Below, one piece after another: positions 1 to 9,062 of a stretch of DNA of 64,000 nt. The position numbers and the translations under genes are program-made. The stretch is from Hymenobacter sedentarius (GTDB taxonomy: Bacteria; Bacteroidota; Bacteroidia; Cytophagales; Hymenobacteraceae), in contig NZ_CP013909.1 of NCBI RefSeq assembly GCF_001507645.1, positions 1,054,001 through 1,118,000 on the forward strand, read 5' to 3'. Numbering within the stretch: the first letter of the stretch is position 1; each line of letters starts with the position of its first letter. The notes beneath the pieces were generated by a model. It was given only the letters and a program-made list of their open reading frames with translations. It did no database searches and was not told the origin of the DNA.

Positions 1-378
1 GCTAGCGAGCCAGCGGCGAGGCAATACAGAATGCTATTTTTCATTGTCCGTCGTTAGGGGTTGGGCAAAAATTCCGGGTTCCTGTTCAGGGGAGGAAAAG
101 CCGGGCTAAGGGGTTTCTTAGGCGATAGGCAAGGCTGGGGGTAGCCGAGTGATAAGTGAGAGAAAAGACTTGGTATCTGGTAATTCATATTTCTTATGAA
201 TTCCGACGTTGGGTAAAGCTAGCCCTAACTTCTGGTAAACTCAGCATTTTTGCGCGGAAAAAACCAAATATTCTTCTTTAAAACCAATTTAATCATAGTA
301 AAATAGCTTATTCTATGACAACCGTATTGCCCCTACCCTCGTATCAGCCTGCCCGCAATATTTCTGTACCTTGCCCCC
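1..378. other. Non-coding leader region
   Basis: I see no convincing gene in this stretch. It is more AT-rich than its surroundings between about 180 and 320, with a small palindrome (AATTCATA / TATGAATT near 185-205). The last bases before the first gene contain TACCTTGC (about 366-373), which resembles the Bacteroidota -7 element TAnnTTTG and may serve the gene starting at 379. Confidence 0.4.
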
Positions 379-741
379 ATGCAGCCCATCCGAACCTGGA
401 CTAACTCCCCCCTTGCCCGGATTGCCCGCGCCGTGCTGCGCAGCCAGCGCGTGGCCATGGTCATTGGCCAGACGGTGCACCTGAGCGGCGCCAACCGCGA
501 GCAGTTCCTCGCCGACGCCGAATGGGTTGCCCACGAGCTGGTGCACGTGCGCCAATACCGGGAACATGGCCTGGTGCGCTTTCTTTGGAAATACCTGGTC
601 GAGTCGGCCCGCGTGGGCTACTACCACAACAAGTACGAGGTGGAAGCCCGCGAAGAAGCCCGGCGCGTGGTGCTGGCCGACCCACTCCATACCCTACGCC
701 CGCTGCCCAAGCATTCGCAGCCCAGGCCCGCCCAGAGCTAG
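379..741 (+). CDS. DUF4157-like zinc metallopeptidase-fold protein
   Basis: A 120-residue protein with a clear HExxH motif (HELVH, residues 52-56) followed by RQYREHG. This is the pattern of DUF4157-type proteins, short zinc-peptidase-like domains often found in Bacteroidota and sometimes attached to toxins. There is no signal peptide and no second domain, so the protein is a stand-alone cytoplasmic or peripheral domain. A later acidic stretch (YEVEAREEARR) may supply a third metal ligand, but I cannot assign it. The gene is alone, with a strong hairpin terminator just downstream. Proteolytic activity is inferred only from the motif. Confidence 0.75.
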   Translation: MQPIRTWTNSPLARIARAVLRSQRVAMVIGQTVHLSGANREQFLADAEWVAHELVHVRQYREHGLVRFLWKYLVESARVGYYHNKYEVEAREEARRVVLADPLHTLRPLPKHSQPRPAQS

Positions 742-1109
742 CCCAGTGCCCTGCCCCGCAAACGGCCCGCCTCCCTACCGAGGCGGGCCGTTTGCTTATA
801 GCACCCGAAATTTCAGAGCCCTTATACAGCCCCGGAAGTGGCGGCAGGAAGCTGCTCGCCGCGGCCCTACGCCGGCCCAACATAGCCGCCCGCGCGGGCC
901 AACGGGGCTATGGAGACAAGGGCGTTAAGCCCAAGAAGCAACGAGCTTCCGCCTGCAAAGCAGCCAAGTATAGAATTATGGTTAAGTTTTAAATTATTGA
1001 GTACTAGTGCAACATAAGCCAGAAAACTTACGAATAAAAGCCCGCGCCGCCCTTCTGCGGCGCACCCATTTTCTCCTTCCTTTTCACCTATTATTTAGTT
1101 ACTTTCACT
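742..1109. other. Intergenic region with terminator and promoter for the next gene
   Basis: It holds the terminator at 758-800. After that, reading frames overlap in all directions but show only biased composition, so I reject them as genes. The last 150 bases are AT-richer and probably carry the promoter of the Ser/Gly-rich gene at 1110. Confidence 0.4.
758..800 (+). terminator. Rho-independent terminator
   Basis: Perfect 15-bp stem (758-772 and 781-795, GCAAACGGCCCGCCT) with an 8-base loop. It is followed by a short T/A-rich stretch and lies 16 bases after the stop of the gene at 379-741. Confidence 0.75.
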
Positions 1110-2033
1110 ATGGATAACCAACAAAACCAATCGGGCTCCCCCATGCCTGGTGACGACGTTCGAAACCAAAACGCAGGTAATACGACAGGTAGCGCAGGCG
1201 CCGATGCTACCGGAACCGGCGCCAGCGGTTCGCGCAAATCGAGTTCGGCCCGCGGCGCCTCGGCCCAAGGCAGCACGGGCGGTCAGGCCGGCGACCAGCG
1301 CAACCAAGAAAGCGGTGCCCAGGGCGAAGGCCAGCAGGGCGATAAAATGCTCAACTCGGTGCTGGAAAGCGGCAAAAAATGGATTGAGGATTCGGGCGTG
1401 CTCAACAGCGTGAACCAGCTTCCTCAGAGCGTAAAAGAATGGGGCTCGCGGGCCGCCACCCGCGTCGGCGACCTGACCACGACCCAGAAAATTGTGGGCG
1501 GGGCCCTGCTGGCCGTGGGCCTTGGGTACTTGGCCACGCGCAAAGGCAAATCCGGCACCTCGGAATCGCGCTACGACCGCCAGAGCAGCGGCAGCTACGG
1601 CCGCCGCTCCAGCTACGGCTACCAGGCGCCCGATGCGTCCAACAGCCGCCGCACCACGGTGGGCAGCGGCCGTTCCGATAGCGGCTCGGCTTATGGCAAC
1701 AGCGGCGCGGGCTATGGCAGCAGCGGCAACTACAACAGCAGCAGCAGCTACGGTTCGGGGGCTAGCTCCAGCAGCAGCGACCGCGGCAGCAGCAACTACG
1801 GCTCAAACAGCGACCACGGCAGCAGCTACGGCTCCAGCAGCGACCGTGGTGGTAACCTCGGCTCTAATAGCGACCGTGGCAACAACTACAGCTCCAGTGG
1901 CAGCACCACGGGCAGCAGTGGCGCAAGCAGCGGTGCCGGCTTTGGCTCCTCGTCTTCGGGCGGCGACTTTGGCTCGCGCACTTCCGAAAGCAGCTACCGT
2001 ACCAAACACGAAGACTTCCGCAGCATCGAATAG
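1110..2033 (+). CDS. Ser/Gly/Tyr-rich low-complexity protein with one membrane segment
   Basis: 307 residues. The first 70 or so are polar and rich in Gln, Gly and Ala. A middle region (about 75-125) looks helical and amphipathic (SVLESGKKWIEDSGVL). A single hydrophobic segment follows (about 128-145, KIVGGALLAVGLGYLATRK), and the second half is a disordered Ser/Gly/Tyr/Asn tract with repeats such as SSDRGS and NSDRGN. No enzymatic motif is visible. The layout suggests a membrane-anchored stress or surface protein with a long disordered tail, but the function is unknown. It is a single gene ending at a strong hairpin terminator. Confidence 0.75.
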   Translation: MDNQQNQSGSPMPGDDVRNQNAGNTTGSAGADATGTGASGSRKSSSARGASAQGSTGGQAGDQRNQESGAQGEGQQGDKMLNSVLESGKKWIEDSGVLNSVNQLPQSVKEWGSRAATRVGDLTTTQKIVGGALLAVGLGYLATRKGKSGTSESRYDRQSSGSYGRRSSYGYQAPDASNSRRTTVGSGRSDSGSAYGNSGAGYGSSGNYNSSSSYGSGASSSSSDRGSSNYGSNSDHGSSYGSSSDRGGNLGSNSDRGNNYSSSGSTTGSSGASSGAGFGSSSSGGDFGSRTSESSYRTKHEDFRSIE

Positions 2034-2061
2034 GCCCAGTGCCTAAGGCACGAGGTCCATC

Positions 2062-2100
2062 AAAAAGCCCCGCTTCAGCTTGAAGCGGGGCTTTTTGTTT
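2062..2100. terminator. Bidirectional terminator
   Basis: Perfect 16-bp stem (2062-2077 / 2081-2096) with a 3-base loop and A/T runs on both sides (AAAAAGCCCC...GGGGCTTTTT). It separates the convergent Ser/Gly-rich gene (plus) and the AraC regulator (minus). Confidence 0.9.
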
Positions 2101-2116
2101 AGGCAACAGTGGTGTG

Positions 2117-3043
2117 CTAGATGTTCATGGCCGACTCGCGGCGGCGCATCTTGCCGGCCGGAATGCCGAACATCATCTTAAAGCGGCGGCAGAAGTACGC
2201 GGTGTCTTTGTAGCCCACTTCCTTGCCGATGTCGCGGATGCTCTTTTTGGTGGTGCGCAGCAGGAACACGGCGCGCTCCATGCGCTGGTATTCGATGTAG
2301 TCCTGCGGGTTGATGTTGGTCAGCATCTTGAAGTACTGGCCCACATAGTCTTCGCTCACGTTGGCCACGCCGCTCAGCACCTTATTGCTCAGGTCGCCGC
2401 CCAGGTTCTCCTTGATGTAGTTGAACAGGTCGATGAGGCGCGGGTCCTTGAAGTAGGTGCTGTTGGTGGCCAGCTGCTCCACAAACATGTTGTTGCGCAG
2501 CACGTAGCGCACCACTTCCACCACGATGTTCTCGGTGTAGATGTTGATGAGGCGCTCGCGGCCGGGCAGATCCTGCATGCTTTCCTCTACCACCTTAATC
2601 ACCAGGTTGGCGAGCTTGGGCTGGCCGCTGATGAGGAAGGCCGGCACGTCGAGCGAGGCGAAGAAGTTCACCGAGTCAAACACCTTGGCTTCGAAGCTTA
2701 CAAAGCTGTGACTTTCGTCGGCGTCGCCAATCAGGTCGAGGTTGTCGTTGGAATGGAAGAACTTATCCTTGTTGGTGATGAGGTCGTCGTTGGTGATAAC
2801 CCGGTTCTTCTGGTCGACGCCGTAGCTCACGCGGGTGGGGCGGCCGCCGGGGATGAAGAGCATTTCGCCTTCCTCCACTACCGTTTCCTCGTCGCCAAAG
2901 GTGATGTGGCCCTTGTGCAAGAGAATAAGGTTGTTGCCGACGTCATAGGAATTCTTTACCGTGAAGGGCTGGTGCAAAACCAGATTTTTGGCCTTGATGT
3001 AGCGGACGCCTAGCGACTCAATGACTTTATTGTAATCTTCCAT
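2117..3043 (-). CDS. AraC family transcriptional regulator
   Basis: 308 residues. The N-terminal 180 or so look like a sensing domain (cupin-like strands around ILLHKGHITFGDEE). The C-terminal 100 form the double helix-turn-helix of AraC proteins: first HTH near SNKVLSGVANVSEDYVGQYFK, second in the signature SIRDIGKEVGYKDTAYFCRRFK followed by the terminal FGIPAGKMR. It should bind DNA and activate or repress a nearby metabolic gene; the acyl-CoA dehydrogenase gene lies just upstream on the same strand. The effector is not predictable from sequence. The start at 3043 gives a normal N-terminus. Confidence 0.9.
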   Translation of the reverse strand: MEDYNKVIESLGVRYIKAKNLVLHQPFTVKNSYDVGNNLILLHKGHITFGDEETVVEEGEMLFIPGGRPTRVSYGVDQKNRVITNDDLITNKDKFFHSNDNLDLIGDADESHSFVSFEAKVFDSVNFFASLDVPAFLISGQPKLANLVIKVVEESMQDLPGRERLINIYTENIVVEVVRYVLRNNMFVEQLATNSTYFKDPRLIDLFNYIKENLGGDLSNKVLSGVANVSEDYVGQYFKMLTNINPQDYIEYQRMERAVFLLRTTKKSIRDIGKEVGYKDTAYFCRRFKMMFGIPAGKMRRRESAMNI

Positions 3044-3139
3044 AATTCGAACTGCCGAAAGGGCCTGTTGGAGGGTGCGGGTTGGGTAACTGGGTGGCTA
3101 CCGCAGTGCAATATAACAGGTTGAAATTCACAAAAACTA

Positions 3140-3168
3140 AAAACCCAGCCAAATAGTGGCTGGGTTTT
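3140..3168 (-). terminator. Terminator of the acyl-CoA dehydrogenase gene
   Basis: 12-bp stem AAAACCCAGCCA / TGGCTGGGTTTT with a 5-base loop. It lies between the end of the acyl-CoA dehydrogenase gene and the AraC gene and implies the two are transcribed separately. Confidence 0.8.
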
Positions 3169-3202
3169 GTGCAATGAATCTGAATTTTAGGCAATTCGGC
3201 CC

Positions 3203-4363
3203 TTACTTGAGGATTTCCCGCGAAATCACAATTTTCTGAATTTCGGAAGTCCCCTCGTAAATCTGGGTAATCTTGGCGTCGCGCATGAAGCGCTCCACGT
3301 GGTATTCTTTCACAAAGCCGTAGCCACCATGAATCTGCACGGCTTCTACTGCCGAGTCCATCGCCACCTTGGAAGCAAAGAGCTTGGCCATGGCGCCCGA
3401 CTTGGCGTAGTCGGCCCCGCTGTCCTTGTCGGCCGCGGCCTGCAGGCACAGCAGCCGCGCCGCGTCGACGTTGGTGGCCATGTCGGCCAGCTTGAACTGA
3501 ATGGCCTGGTGCTTGGCAATTTCGACCCCGAAGGCCTTGCGCTCCTTGGCGTACTTCAGGCTCAGCTCCAGCGAGCCGGAGGCAATGCCCAGGGCCTGCG
3601 CCGCAATGCCAATGCGGCCACCGGCCAGCACCTGCATGGCAAACTTGAAGCCGAAGCCGTCGGCGCCGATGCGGTTCTCCTTGGGCACCTTCACGTCGGT
3701 GAACATTAGCGAGCAGGTGTCGGAGCCCCGGATGCCGAGTTTATTCTCCTTGGGGCCCTGGATGAAGCCGGGCATGTCCTTGTCGACAATCAGCACGTTG
3801 ATGCCGCGCGACTTCAGCTCGGGGTTGGTTTGGGCGATAACCAAGTACACCGAGGCGGTGGTGCCGTTGGTAATCCAGTTCTTGGTGCCGTTGAGCAGGT
3901 AGTGGTCGCCTTTGTCTTCGGCGGTGGTGCGCTGGCTGGTGGCATCGGAGCCGGCTTCGGGCTCGCTCAGGGCGAAGGCGCCGATGATTTCGCCCGAGCA
4001 CAGGCGCGGCAGGTACTTCTGCTTCTGCTCTTCGGTGCCGTACTTTTCCAGGCCCCAGCACACCAGCGAGTTGTTCACGCTCATGATAACCGAGCAGGAA
4101 GCATCCACCTTGCTGATTTCTTCCATGGCCAGCACGTAGCTCACGGTGTCGAGGCCGCTGCCGCCGTAGTCGGGGCTTACCATCATGCCCATGAACCCCA
4201 GCTCGCCCATTTTCTTGATTTGCTCAGTGGGAAATTTCTGGTGCTCGTCGCGCTCAATGACCCCGGCCCACAGCTCGCTTTGGGCAAAATCACGGGCGGC
4301 GTCGCGCACGGCCAGCTGCTCTTCGGTCAGCTGGTAAATGTTGGTGGAAGTAGCGGTTTGCAT
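3203..4363 (-). CDS. Acyl-CoA dehydrogenase
   Basis: 386 residues from the chosen start (MQTATSTN). An upstream in-frame ATG at 4450 would add 29 residues unlike the family, and the promoter-like element at 4394-4401 lies between the two. The three-domain fold is recognisable: N-terminal helices (LTEEQLAVRDAARDFA), the FAD/substrate-binding strand region (AFALSEPEAGSDA), and the C-terminal helical domain with QIHGGYGF and RDAKITQIYEGTSEIQ. The Glu in YEGTSE is the catalytic base position of short-chain enzymes. It oxidises acyl-CoA to enoyl-CoA in fatty acid or branched-chain amino acid breakdown, passing electrons to ETF. Substrate chain length cannot be fixed here. Confidence 0.95.
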   Translation of the reverse strand: MQTATSTNIYQLTEEQLAVRDAARDFAQSELWAGVIERDEHQKFPTEQIKKMGELGFMGMMVSPDYGGSGLDTVSYVLAMEEISKVDASCSVIMSVNNSLVCWGLEKYGTEEQKQKYLPRLCSGEIIGAFALSEPEAGSDATSQRTTAEDKGDHYLLNGTKNWITNGTTASVYLVIAQTNPELKSRGINVLIVDKDMPGFIQGPKENKLGIRGSDTCSLMFTDVKVPKENRIGADGFGFKFAMQVLAGGRIGIAAQALGIASGSLELSLKYAKERKAFGVEIAKHQAIQFKLADMATNVDAARLLCLQAAADKDSGADYAKSGAMAKLFASKVAMDSAVEAVQIHGGYGFVKEYHVERFMRDAKITQIYEGTSEIQKIVISREILK

Positions 4364-4393
4364 GTACGGGGTGGGAATATGGCGTTGAAAGAA

Positions 4394-4401
4394 CAAAAGT
4401 A
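4394..4401 (-). promoter_or_regulatory. Bacteroidota -7 element (TACTTTTG)
   Basis: Minus-strand TACTTTTG 31 bases before the acyl-CoA dehydrogenase start matches the TAnnTTTG consensus. No convincing TTTG -33 box was seen. Confidence 0.55.
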
Positions 4402-4584
4402 CGCCCATAGCGCGGGGCGGACAAGGTGCACCATTCTGGCATTCTTGCACTACCCAACAATCTGAAAGCTAAAACCCTTACTCACCGTCGCCCTGCTGGG
4501 AAAAGAAAAACGCGGCCTGCCCGCCGCGGCGGTTTGGATGCTTTAGCTCGATAATGCCGCGCCAAGCACGACTTTTATTACTTC

Positions 4585-4947
4585 ATGACGCTACGCCTCC
4601 TCAGCTGCTACGCGCTGGCCCTGCTTTTTGTGCTGGCCGGCACCTGGCATTTTGTGCACCCCGCTACGTATCTGGCCATTATGCCGCCGCAGCTGCCCCA
4701 TTCGCTAGCGCTGGTGTACGTGAGCGGCATTTTCGAAGTCCTGGGCGGGGTAGGCCTGCTGCTCCACCGCACCCGACGCCTGGCGGGCTGGGGCCTGCTG
4801 GCGCTGCTGGTAGCCGTGTTTCCGGCCAACCTCTACATGGCCCTGATTCACGAGCAGCTCGGCATTTCGAGTTGGGTGGCCTGGGGCCGGCTGCCCCTGC
4901 AGCTTCCGCTGATGTGGTGGGTTTGGCGGGTAAGCCGCCAACGGTAG
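4585..4947 (+). CDS. DoxX-like integral membrane protein
   Basis: 120 residues with four hydrophobic segments (about 5-22, 40-58, 68-84 and 98-115), small loops and a C-terminal basic tail (RVSRQR). The pattern, including VSGIFEVLGGVGLLL in the second helix, matches DoxX/DoxD-like membrane proteins. Members are found with thiosulfate oxidation or respiratory functions, but small stand-alone forms like this have no established role. It is a single gene facing RecJ convergently. I place it in the inner membrane. Confidence 0.8.
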   Translation: MTLRLLSCYALALLFVLAGTWHFVHPATYLAIMPPQLPHSLALVYVSGIFEVLGGVGLLLHRTRRLAGWGLLALLVAVFPANLYMALIHEQLGISSWVAWGRLPLQLPLMWWVWRVSRQR

Positions 4948-5008
4948 CGGAATTTTCGCCCCGCGATTGAATAGCCGGAAAATCTGAGCTGAACAGGTAC
5001 TACTGGCC

Positions 5009-6748
5009 CTACTCCCAGCGCACGTCCAGCAGCCGCAGCTGCACGCTGCGCTGGCCGCGGTACTCGTTTAGCTCAACGGTATAGCACGCGCTGAACGGCT
5101 GGCCTAGCTCAATTTCCGTCAGGTAGTCGGCCAGGCCGAAACCGATGGCGTCCACGGCCGGCCCCGACGTATCGGCCGAGGCCAGGCGTAGCTTGAGGTG
5201 CCCCTGCCCCACCACCCGGGCGCTATTGGGCACGGCCACCAGCCGCCGCGACGCAAACACGGGATTGGGGTTGCCCGGCCCGAACGGCTCCATGCGGCGC
5301 AGCTCCGAAAAAAACTCTTCGTTGATGCGGCTCAGGGGCAGCGCCGCCGCCACTTCCACCGGCCGCACGAGGTGTTCGGTGGTGAGGGTATCGGCCACCA
5401 CTTCCTCAAACCGCCGCTGGAAAGCCGGCACGTTTTCCACCTTCAACGTGAGGCCGGCCGCGGCGCGGTGCCCACCGAACTGGTCGAGCAGCGGGGCGCA
5501 GGCCTCCAGGGCTTCGTGTACGTCGAACCCCGCCACGGAGCGGGCCGAGCCCGTGGCCTTGCCATCGCGCTGGGTGAGGATGACGGTGGGACGGTAGTAT
5601 TGGTCGAGGCAGCGCGAGGCCACGATGCCCAACACGCCCTGGTGCCAGTCGGACTTGTAAAGCACGGTGGCGCGGGCGTTTTGCAGCGTGGGGCTGCCGG
5701 CAATCATGTCCAGCGCCTCCTGGGTGGTGTGCTGGTCGGAGCCGCGGCGCTGCTGGTTCATCTGGTCCACCACTTCGGCGGTGTAGCGGGCCTCCTGCTG
5801 GTCGGGGGCGAGCAGCATGGCCACGGCGCGGCGCGCATCGCCCATGCGGCCGGCCGCATTAATGCGCGGCGCAAAGCCGAATATCAGGCTGCTGATGCCC
5901 AGCGGGCCCTCGCGCAGCGTGGCCAGCTCGCGCAGGGCCGCCAGCCCTGGCCGCAGCAAGTGGGCGTCTTCGTTGAAGCGCCGCAGGCCGTGGGCGGCCA
6001 GGATGCGGTTTTCGCCGGTGATGGGCACGATGTCGGCCGCAATGCTCACCGTCACCAAATCCAGCAGGTCGTGCAGCCGCGCCTCGGGCAAGCCCAGGCG
6101 TTCGCCCAACGCCTGCATCAGCTTGAAGCCCACCCCACAGCCCGACAGCTCCTTGTACGGATATTCACAGTCGGCCCGCTTGGGGTCGAGCACGGCCACG
6201 GCTGCGGGCAGTTCTTCGCCGGGCAGGTGGTGGTCGCAAATGATGAAGTCAACGCCTTGGCTGGTAGCGTAGGCTACCTGCGCGACGGCTTTGATGCCGC
6301 AGTCCAGCGCAACGATGAGCTGGAAGCCGTTGGCCGCGGCAAAATCAATGGCCTTTTCGGAGATGCCGTAGCCTTCGGTATAGCGGTCCGGGATGTAGTC
6401 GCGCAGCCGCTCCGCGCCAAATAACGGCGTGAGGTAGCTCACCACCGTGGCCACGGAGGTAATGCCGTCCACGTCGTAATCGCCCAATACCAGCACCTTT
6501 TCGCCGGCGTGGTAGGCCTGCGTGAGGCGGGCCACGGCGCGGTCCATGTCACGCATCAGCAGCGGGTTGGGCAGCTGGCGCAGGTCGGGGTGGAAAAAGG
6601 CCGCGGCGGCCTCGGGCGTGTCGATGCCCCGCTGCACCAGCAGAGCCGCTACTTCGGCGGCAATAAATAAGGCCTCGGTGAGGCTGTGGGCCTTATAGCC
6701 ATCCGGTTCGGGGATATAATTCCAGCGCTTACTAGCGGATATGGGCAT
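5009..6748 (-). CDS. recJ: Single-stranded-DNA-specific exonuclease RecJ
   Basis: 579 residues, normal for RecJ. The DHH phosphoesterase core is clear: GDYDVDG at 89-95, DCGIKA near 149 and CDHH at 171-174. The DHHA1 domain carries FGGHRAAAGLTL around residue 425, and a C-terminal OB-like region follows. It degrades single-stranded DNA 5' to 3' using Mn/Mg in recombination (RecF pathway), mismatch and base excision repair. recF is also in this window, 13 kb away, not in an operon with it. A TACTTTTG promoter element lies 24 bases upstream. Confidence 0.96.
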   Translation of the reverse strand: MPISASKRWNYIPEPDGYKAHSLTEALFIAAEVAALLVQRGIDTPEAAAAFFHPDLRQLPNPLLMRDMDRAVARLTQAYHAGEKVLVLGDYDVDGITSVATVVSYLTPLFGAERLRDYIPDRYTEGYGISEKAIDFAAANGFQLIVALDCGIKAVAQVAYATSQGVDFIICDHHLPGEELPAAVAVLDPKRADCEYPYKELSGCGVGFKLMQALGERLGLPEARLHDLLDLVTVSIAADIVPITGENRILAAHGLRRFNEDAHLLRPGLAALRELATLREGPLGISSLIFGFAPRINAAGRMGDARRAVAMLLAPDQQEARYTAEVVDQMNQQRRGSDQHTTQEALDMIAGSPTLQNARATVLYKSDWHQGVLGIVASRCLDQYYRPTVILTQRDGKATGSARSVAGFDVHEALEACAPLLDQFGGHRAAAGLTLKVENVPAFQRRFEEVVADTLTTEHLVRPVEVAAALPLSRINEEFFSELRRMEPFGPGNPNPVFASRRLVAVPNSARVVGQGHLKLRLASADTSGPAVDAIGFGLADYLTEIELGQPFSACYTVELNEYRGQRSVQLRLLDVRWE

Positions 6749-6771
6749 TTGATACGTCGTAGAAATGGCCT

Positions 6772-6779
6772 CAAAAGTA
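6772..6779 (-). promoter_or_regulatory. -7 promoter element of recJ (TACTTTTG)
   Basis: The minus-strand TACTTTTG sits 24 bases before the recJ start. It is back to back with a plus-strand TATCTTTG at 6810-6817, giving a compact divergent promoter region. Confidence 0.55.
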
Positions 6780-6809
6780 CGACCAAACCCCTCCCCGCAC
6801 CCGCCGGCT

Positions 6810-6817
6810 TATCTTTG
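6810..6817 (+). promoter_or_regulatory. -7 promoter element (TATCTTTG)
   Basis: TATCTTTG matches TAnnTTTG and lies 29 bases before the ATG of a 37-codon reading frame, supporting that frame as a real gene. Confidence 0.5.
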
Positions 6818-6845
6818 GCGCCCGGCTTCGCTACTGCCGTGCCCT

Positions 6846-6959
6846 ATGCGTAAGCTGCAAGATTTTTACCGCCAATACCGCCAGTACATCGGCACGGATG
6901 TGCTCATGTATGGGGCCATGATTTTGGCGCTGGCGCTAATGTTCGTGTTTTTCGGGTAA
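6846..6959 (+). CDS. Small single-pass membrane protein (37 residues)
   Basis: A short reading frame, MRKLQDFYRQYRQYIG followed by a hydrophobic helix (about 20-36) and an immediate stop. An upstream in-frame start at 6765 would add residues of random composition, and the promoter element lies after it, so I prefer 6846. The basic N-terminus and terminal helix suggest a cytoplasm-in membrane peptide. No family recognised; function unknown. Confidence 0.55.
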   Translation: MRKLQDFYRQYRQYIGTDVLMYGAMILALALMFVFFG

Positions 6960-6995
6960 AGTATGCGGAGCCTTTGATGGCCTAGAACACGCCGT

Positions 6996-7084
6996 CTGTC
7001 ATGCAGAGCGCAGCGAAGCATCTTATCCCTATGGAACGATTTGTTCTAGCCTGATAAGATGCTTCGCTGCGCTCTGCATGACAG
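6996..7084. repeat. REP-like palindromic repeat, 31-bp perfect inverted arms
   Basis: Arms 6996-7026 and 7054-7084 are perfect reverse complements (core GTCATGCAGAGCGCAGCGAA) around a 27-base loop. The same core recurs at other intergenic sites of this window. It lies between a plus-strand gene and the 3' end of the TPR gene and may also end transcription. Confidence 0.85.
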
Positions 7085-7112
7085 GCGTTTTCATTTAACT
7101 ACACCCCATTAA

Positions 7113-8939
7113 CTATACCCCGTCGCCCCGGAGCTTGCGGAACCGCTTGCGGGCCTCGGCCACGTAGATGCTGCCGGGGTATTTGGTGATAACCTGGTTG
7201 TACAGCTCCTGGGCCTTGGCTTTGTCCTTCACGTCTTCCTCCTGAATGCGGGCCAGCAGGAACAACGCATCGTCGCTGAGCACGTCGTACTTGGGATTGT
7301 TGGTGATGCGCTCCAGCGTGGCAATGGCCCCGGCAAAGTCGCCGGTGCGGCGCTGCAGCTGGGCCTTTAGGTAGTAGGTATCGTCGGAAAGGGAATGGCC
7401 GGGGAACTTCTCCAGCAGCATATCCAGGCCCGCAATAGCCTCCTTCAGCTTATTCTGGAACACCAGTTGCTCCACCGCAGCGTAGGCCTTCAGGCCTAGG
7501 TCTAGCGTGTCCTCCACGGTGTTGTCCTGAATCAGCAGCGAGAGCTGCATGGCGTCGTTGGCAATTTCGCGGGTGGTAGCTTCCTTCAGAATGTCGAGGT
7601 GGCTTTGCGCGAGCTTGAAGTCGCCGGCGTAGTAGCTCAGGCGGGCATTGCGCAGCTTGGCTTCGTAGCCCAACGGCGAGTCCTTGTGTGATTTCTCCAC
7701 CTGCGAATACAGCAGCGTGGCTTCCCAGGGCTCGCCCTTCAGCAAATACAAGTCGCCCTGGGTCACTTTGGCTTCGTCCACTACCTCGTCGCTCGCGCGG
7801 GGCATGTCTATCACCTCCTGCAGCAGGCTCATGGCCTTGGCGCGGTCGTTGAGCTGAAAGGCATACAAGTTAGCCAGGTTGCGCAGCACGGGGGCTGTGT
7901 CGGGCGTGCGGCCCAACTCGGCCAGCAGTTGCTCGTAGTCGCCGACGAGGGCACGCACTTTCGCCTCATCTACGGGGTAGGTGTCGCGCACCTGGGCCTC
8001 GCGGGCCTGCAGCAGCCGCTGCCGGGCCACGTTGCCATACGGGCCGCTGCGGTACTCCTTGGCCACGTAGGCATAGCCGTCGATGGCGCTTTCGTAGTCT
8101 TTGTTTTGCTGGGCAATGGCCGCCAGCTCCATTACGCGGCTGCCTTCGGTGCGGGCGCGCCGGTCGAGGGCCCGGGCCTGCACCAGCGCCCCCGTAAAAT
8201 CGTGGCGCTGCACCTGCAGCCACAGCAGCAGCTCGCTGTAGGCCGCCTGCTCGGGGTGCTCCTGCGTGGCCGCCAGCAGGAGCTTTTCCAGCGCATCAAA
8301 GTCTTTTTCTTCGTGCAGGGCGTTTTGCAGCATGTTGCGCACAAAGGGCAGCTGCTTTTCGTCCTGGGCTACCAGGCGCAGCGTCTCGGCCAGCACCTGG
8401 GGCTGGTTCTGGCTTTGGGTATACAGCTGGATAAGCTGCGGGGCGTATTCGGTGTCGTTTTTGGCCAGCGACCGGCCGCGCAGGTAGGTACGCTCGGCCC
8501 ACTCGGGTAGTTCCCGGCGGCCAAACTCCGTGGCCACGGCCAGCACCTGCGCCGGCGTGAGCTGGCTGAGCACCTTTTGCCACTGCTTCTCGGCCGCGGG
8601 CGCATCGCCGGCCGCGGCGTACACCGCCCCCAGTGCCACGCCCGTGGTAGCGTCTTCGGGGTGCAGCTTCACAGCTTTGCGGGCCAGCTTTTCGGCTTCT
8701 TTATAGCGCTTCAGTGCCTGCAAGGAAGCCAGGTACACCGGGAATACGGCGGGGCTGGTTTGCTCCTCAGCCGAGAGCTTCTCATACAGAAACACCACCT
8801 TTTCGTGCTCGCCACGGCGGGCGTAGTCCTCGGCTAGCGCGGCCCCGCTCACCGGCGCCCACGGCTTGGAGGGCTCTTGGGCCAGCGCCGGAATGGCCAG
8901 AAGGAAAGCGGCGGCTACAACGAGAGAATGCGGACGCAT
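7113..8939 (-). CDS. Secreted tetratricopeptide repeat protein
   Basis: 608 residues from the chosen ATG (MRPHSLVVAAAFLLAIPALAQ), which opens with a signal peptide cut after ALAQ. A longer frame exists to 9098, but its extra 53 residues run through the ppiD terminator and look non-coding. Most of the protein is TPR-like helical pairs (AEKLARKAVKLHPEDATTGVALGAVYAAAGD; KAQELYNQVITKYPGSIYVAEARKRF). Such proteins are exported scaffolds in the periplasm or on the outer membrane of Bacteroidota. No partner is evident. The terminator at 9063-9096 separates it from ppiD, so it probably has its own promoter. Confidence 0.85.
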   Translation of the reverse strand: MRPHSLVVAAAFLLAIPALAQEPSKPWAPVSGAALAEDYARRGEHEKVVFLYEKLSAEEQTSPAVFPVYLASLQALKRYKEAEKLARKAVKLHPEDATTGVALGAVYAAAGDAPAAEKQWQKVLSQLTPAQVLAVATEFGRRELPEWAERTYLRGRSLAKNDTEYAPQLIQLYTQSQNQPQVLAETLRLVAQDEKQLPFVRNMLQNALHEEKDFDALEKLLLAATQEHPEQAAYSELLLWLQVQRHDFTGALVQARALDRRARTEGSRVMELAAIAQQNKDYESAIDGYAYVAKEYRSGPYGNVARQRLLQAREAQVRDTYPVDEAKVRALVGDYEQLLAELGRTPDTAPVLRNLANLYAFQLNDRAKAMSLLQEVIDMPRASDEVVDEAKVTQGDLYLLKGEPWEATLLYSQVEKSHKDSPLGYEAKLRNARLSYYAGDFKLAQSHLDILKEATTREIANDAMQLSLLIQDNTVEDTLDLGLKAYAAVEQLVFQNKLKEAIAGLDMLLEKFPGHSLSDDTYYLKAQLQRRTGDFAGAIATLERITNNPKYDVLSDDALFLLARIQEEDVKDKAKAQELYNQVITKYPGSIYVAEARKRFRKLRGDGV

Positions 8940-9062
8940 GAGTTCAGGAGCAGTTTCACGCAGAAGTGGCAGAAGGCCCGGTTTGGGACGCTTCGTGTCA
9001 ACGCAAAACCTCAGGGGATGGTGCGTTTGGTTGCAGGGCATTTGCAGCGGGCCCCAAAAAAC

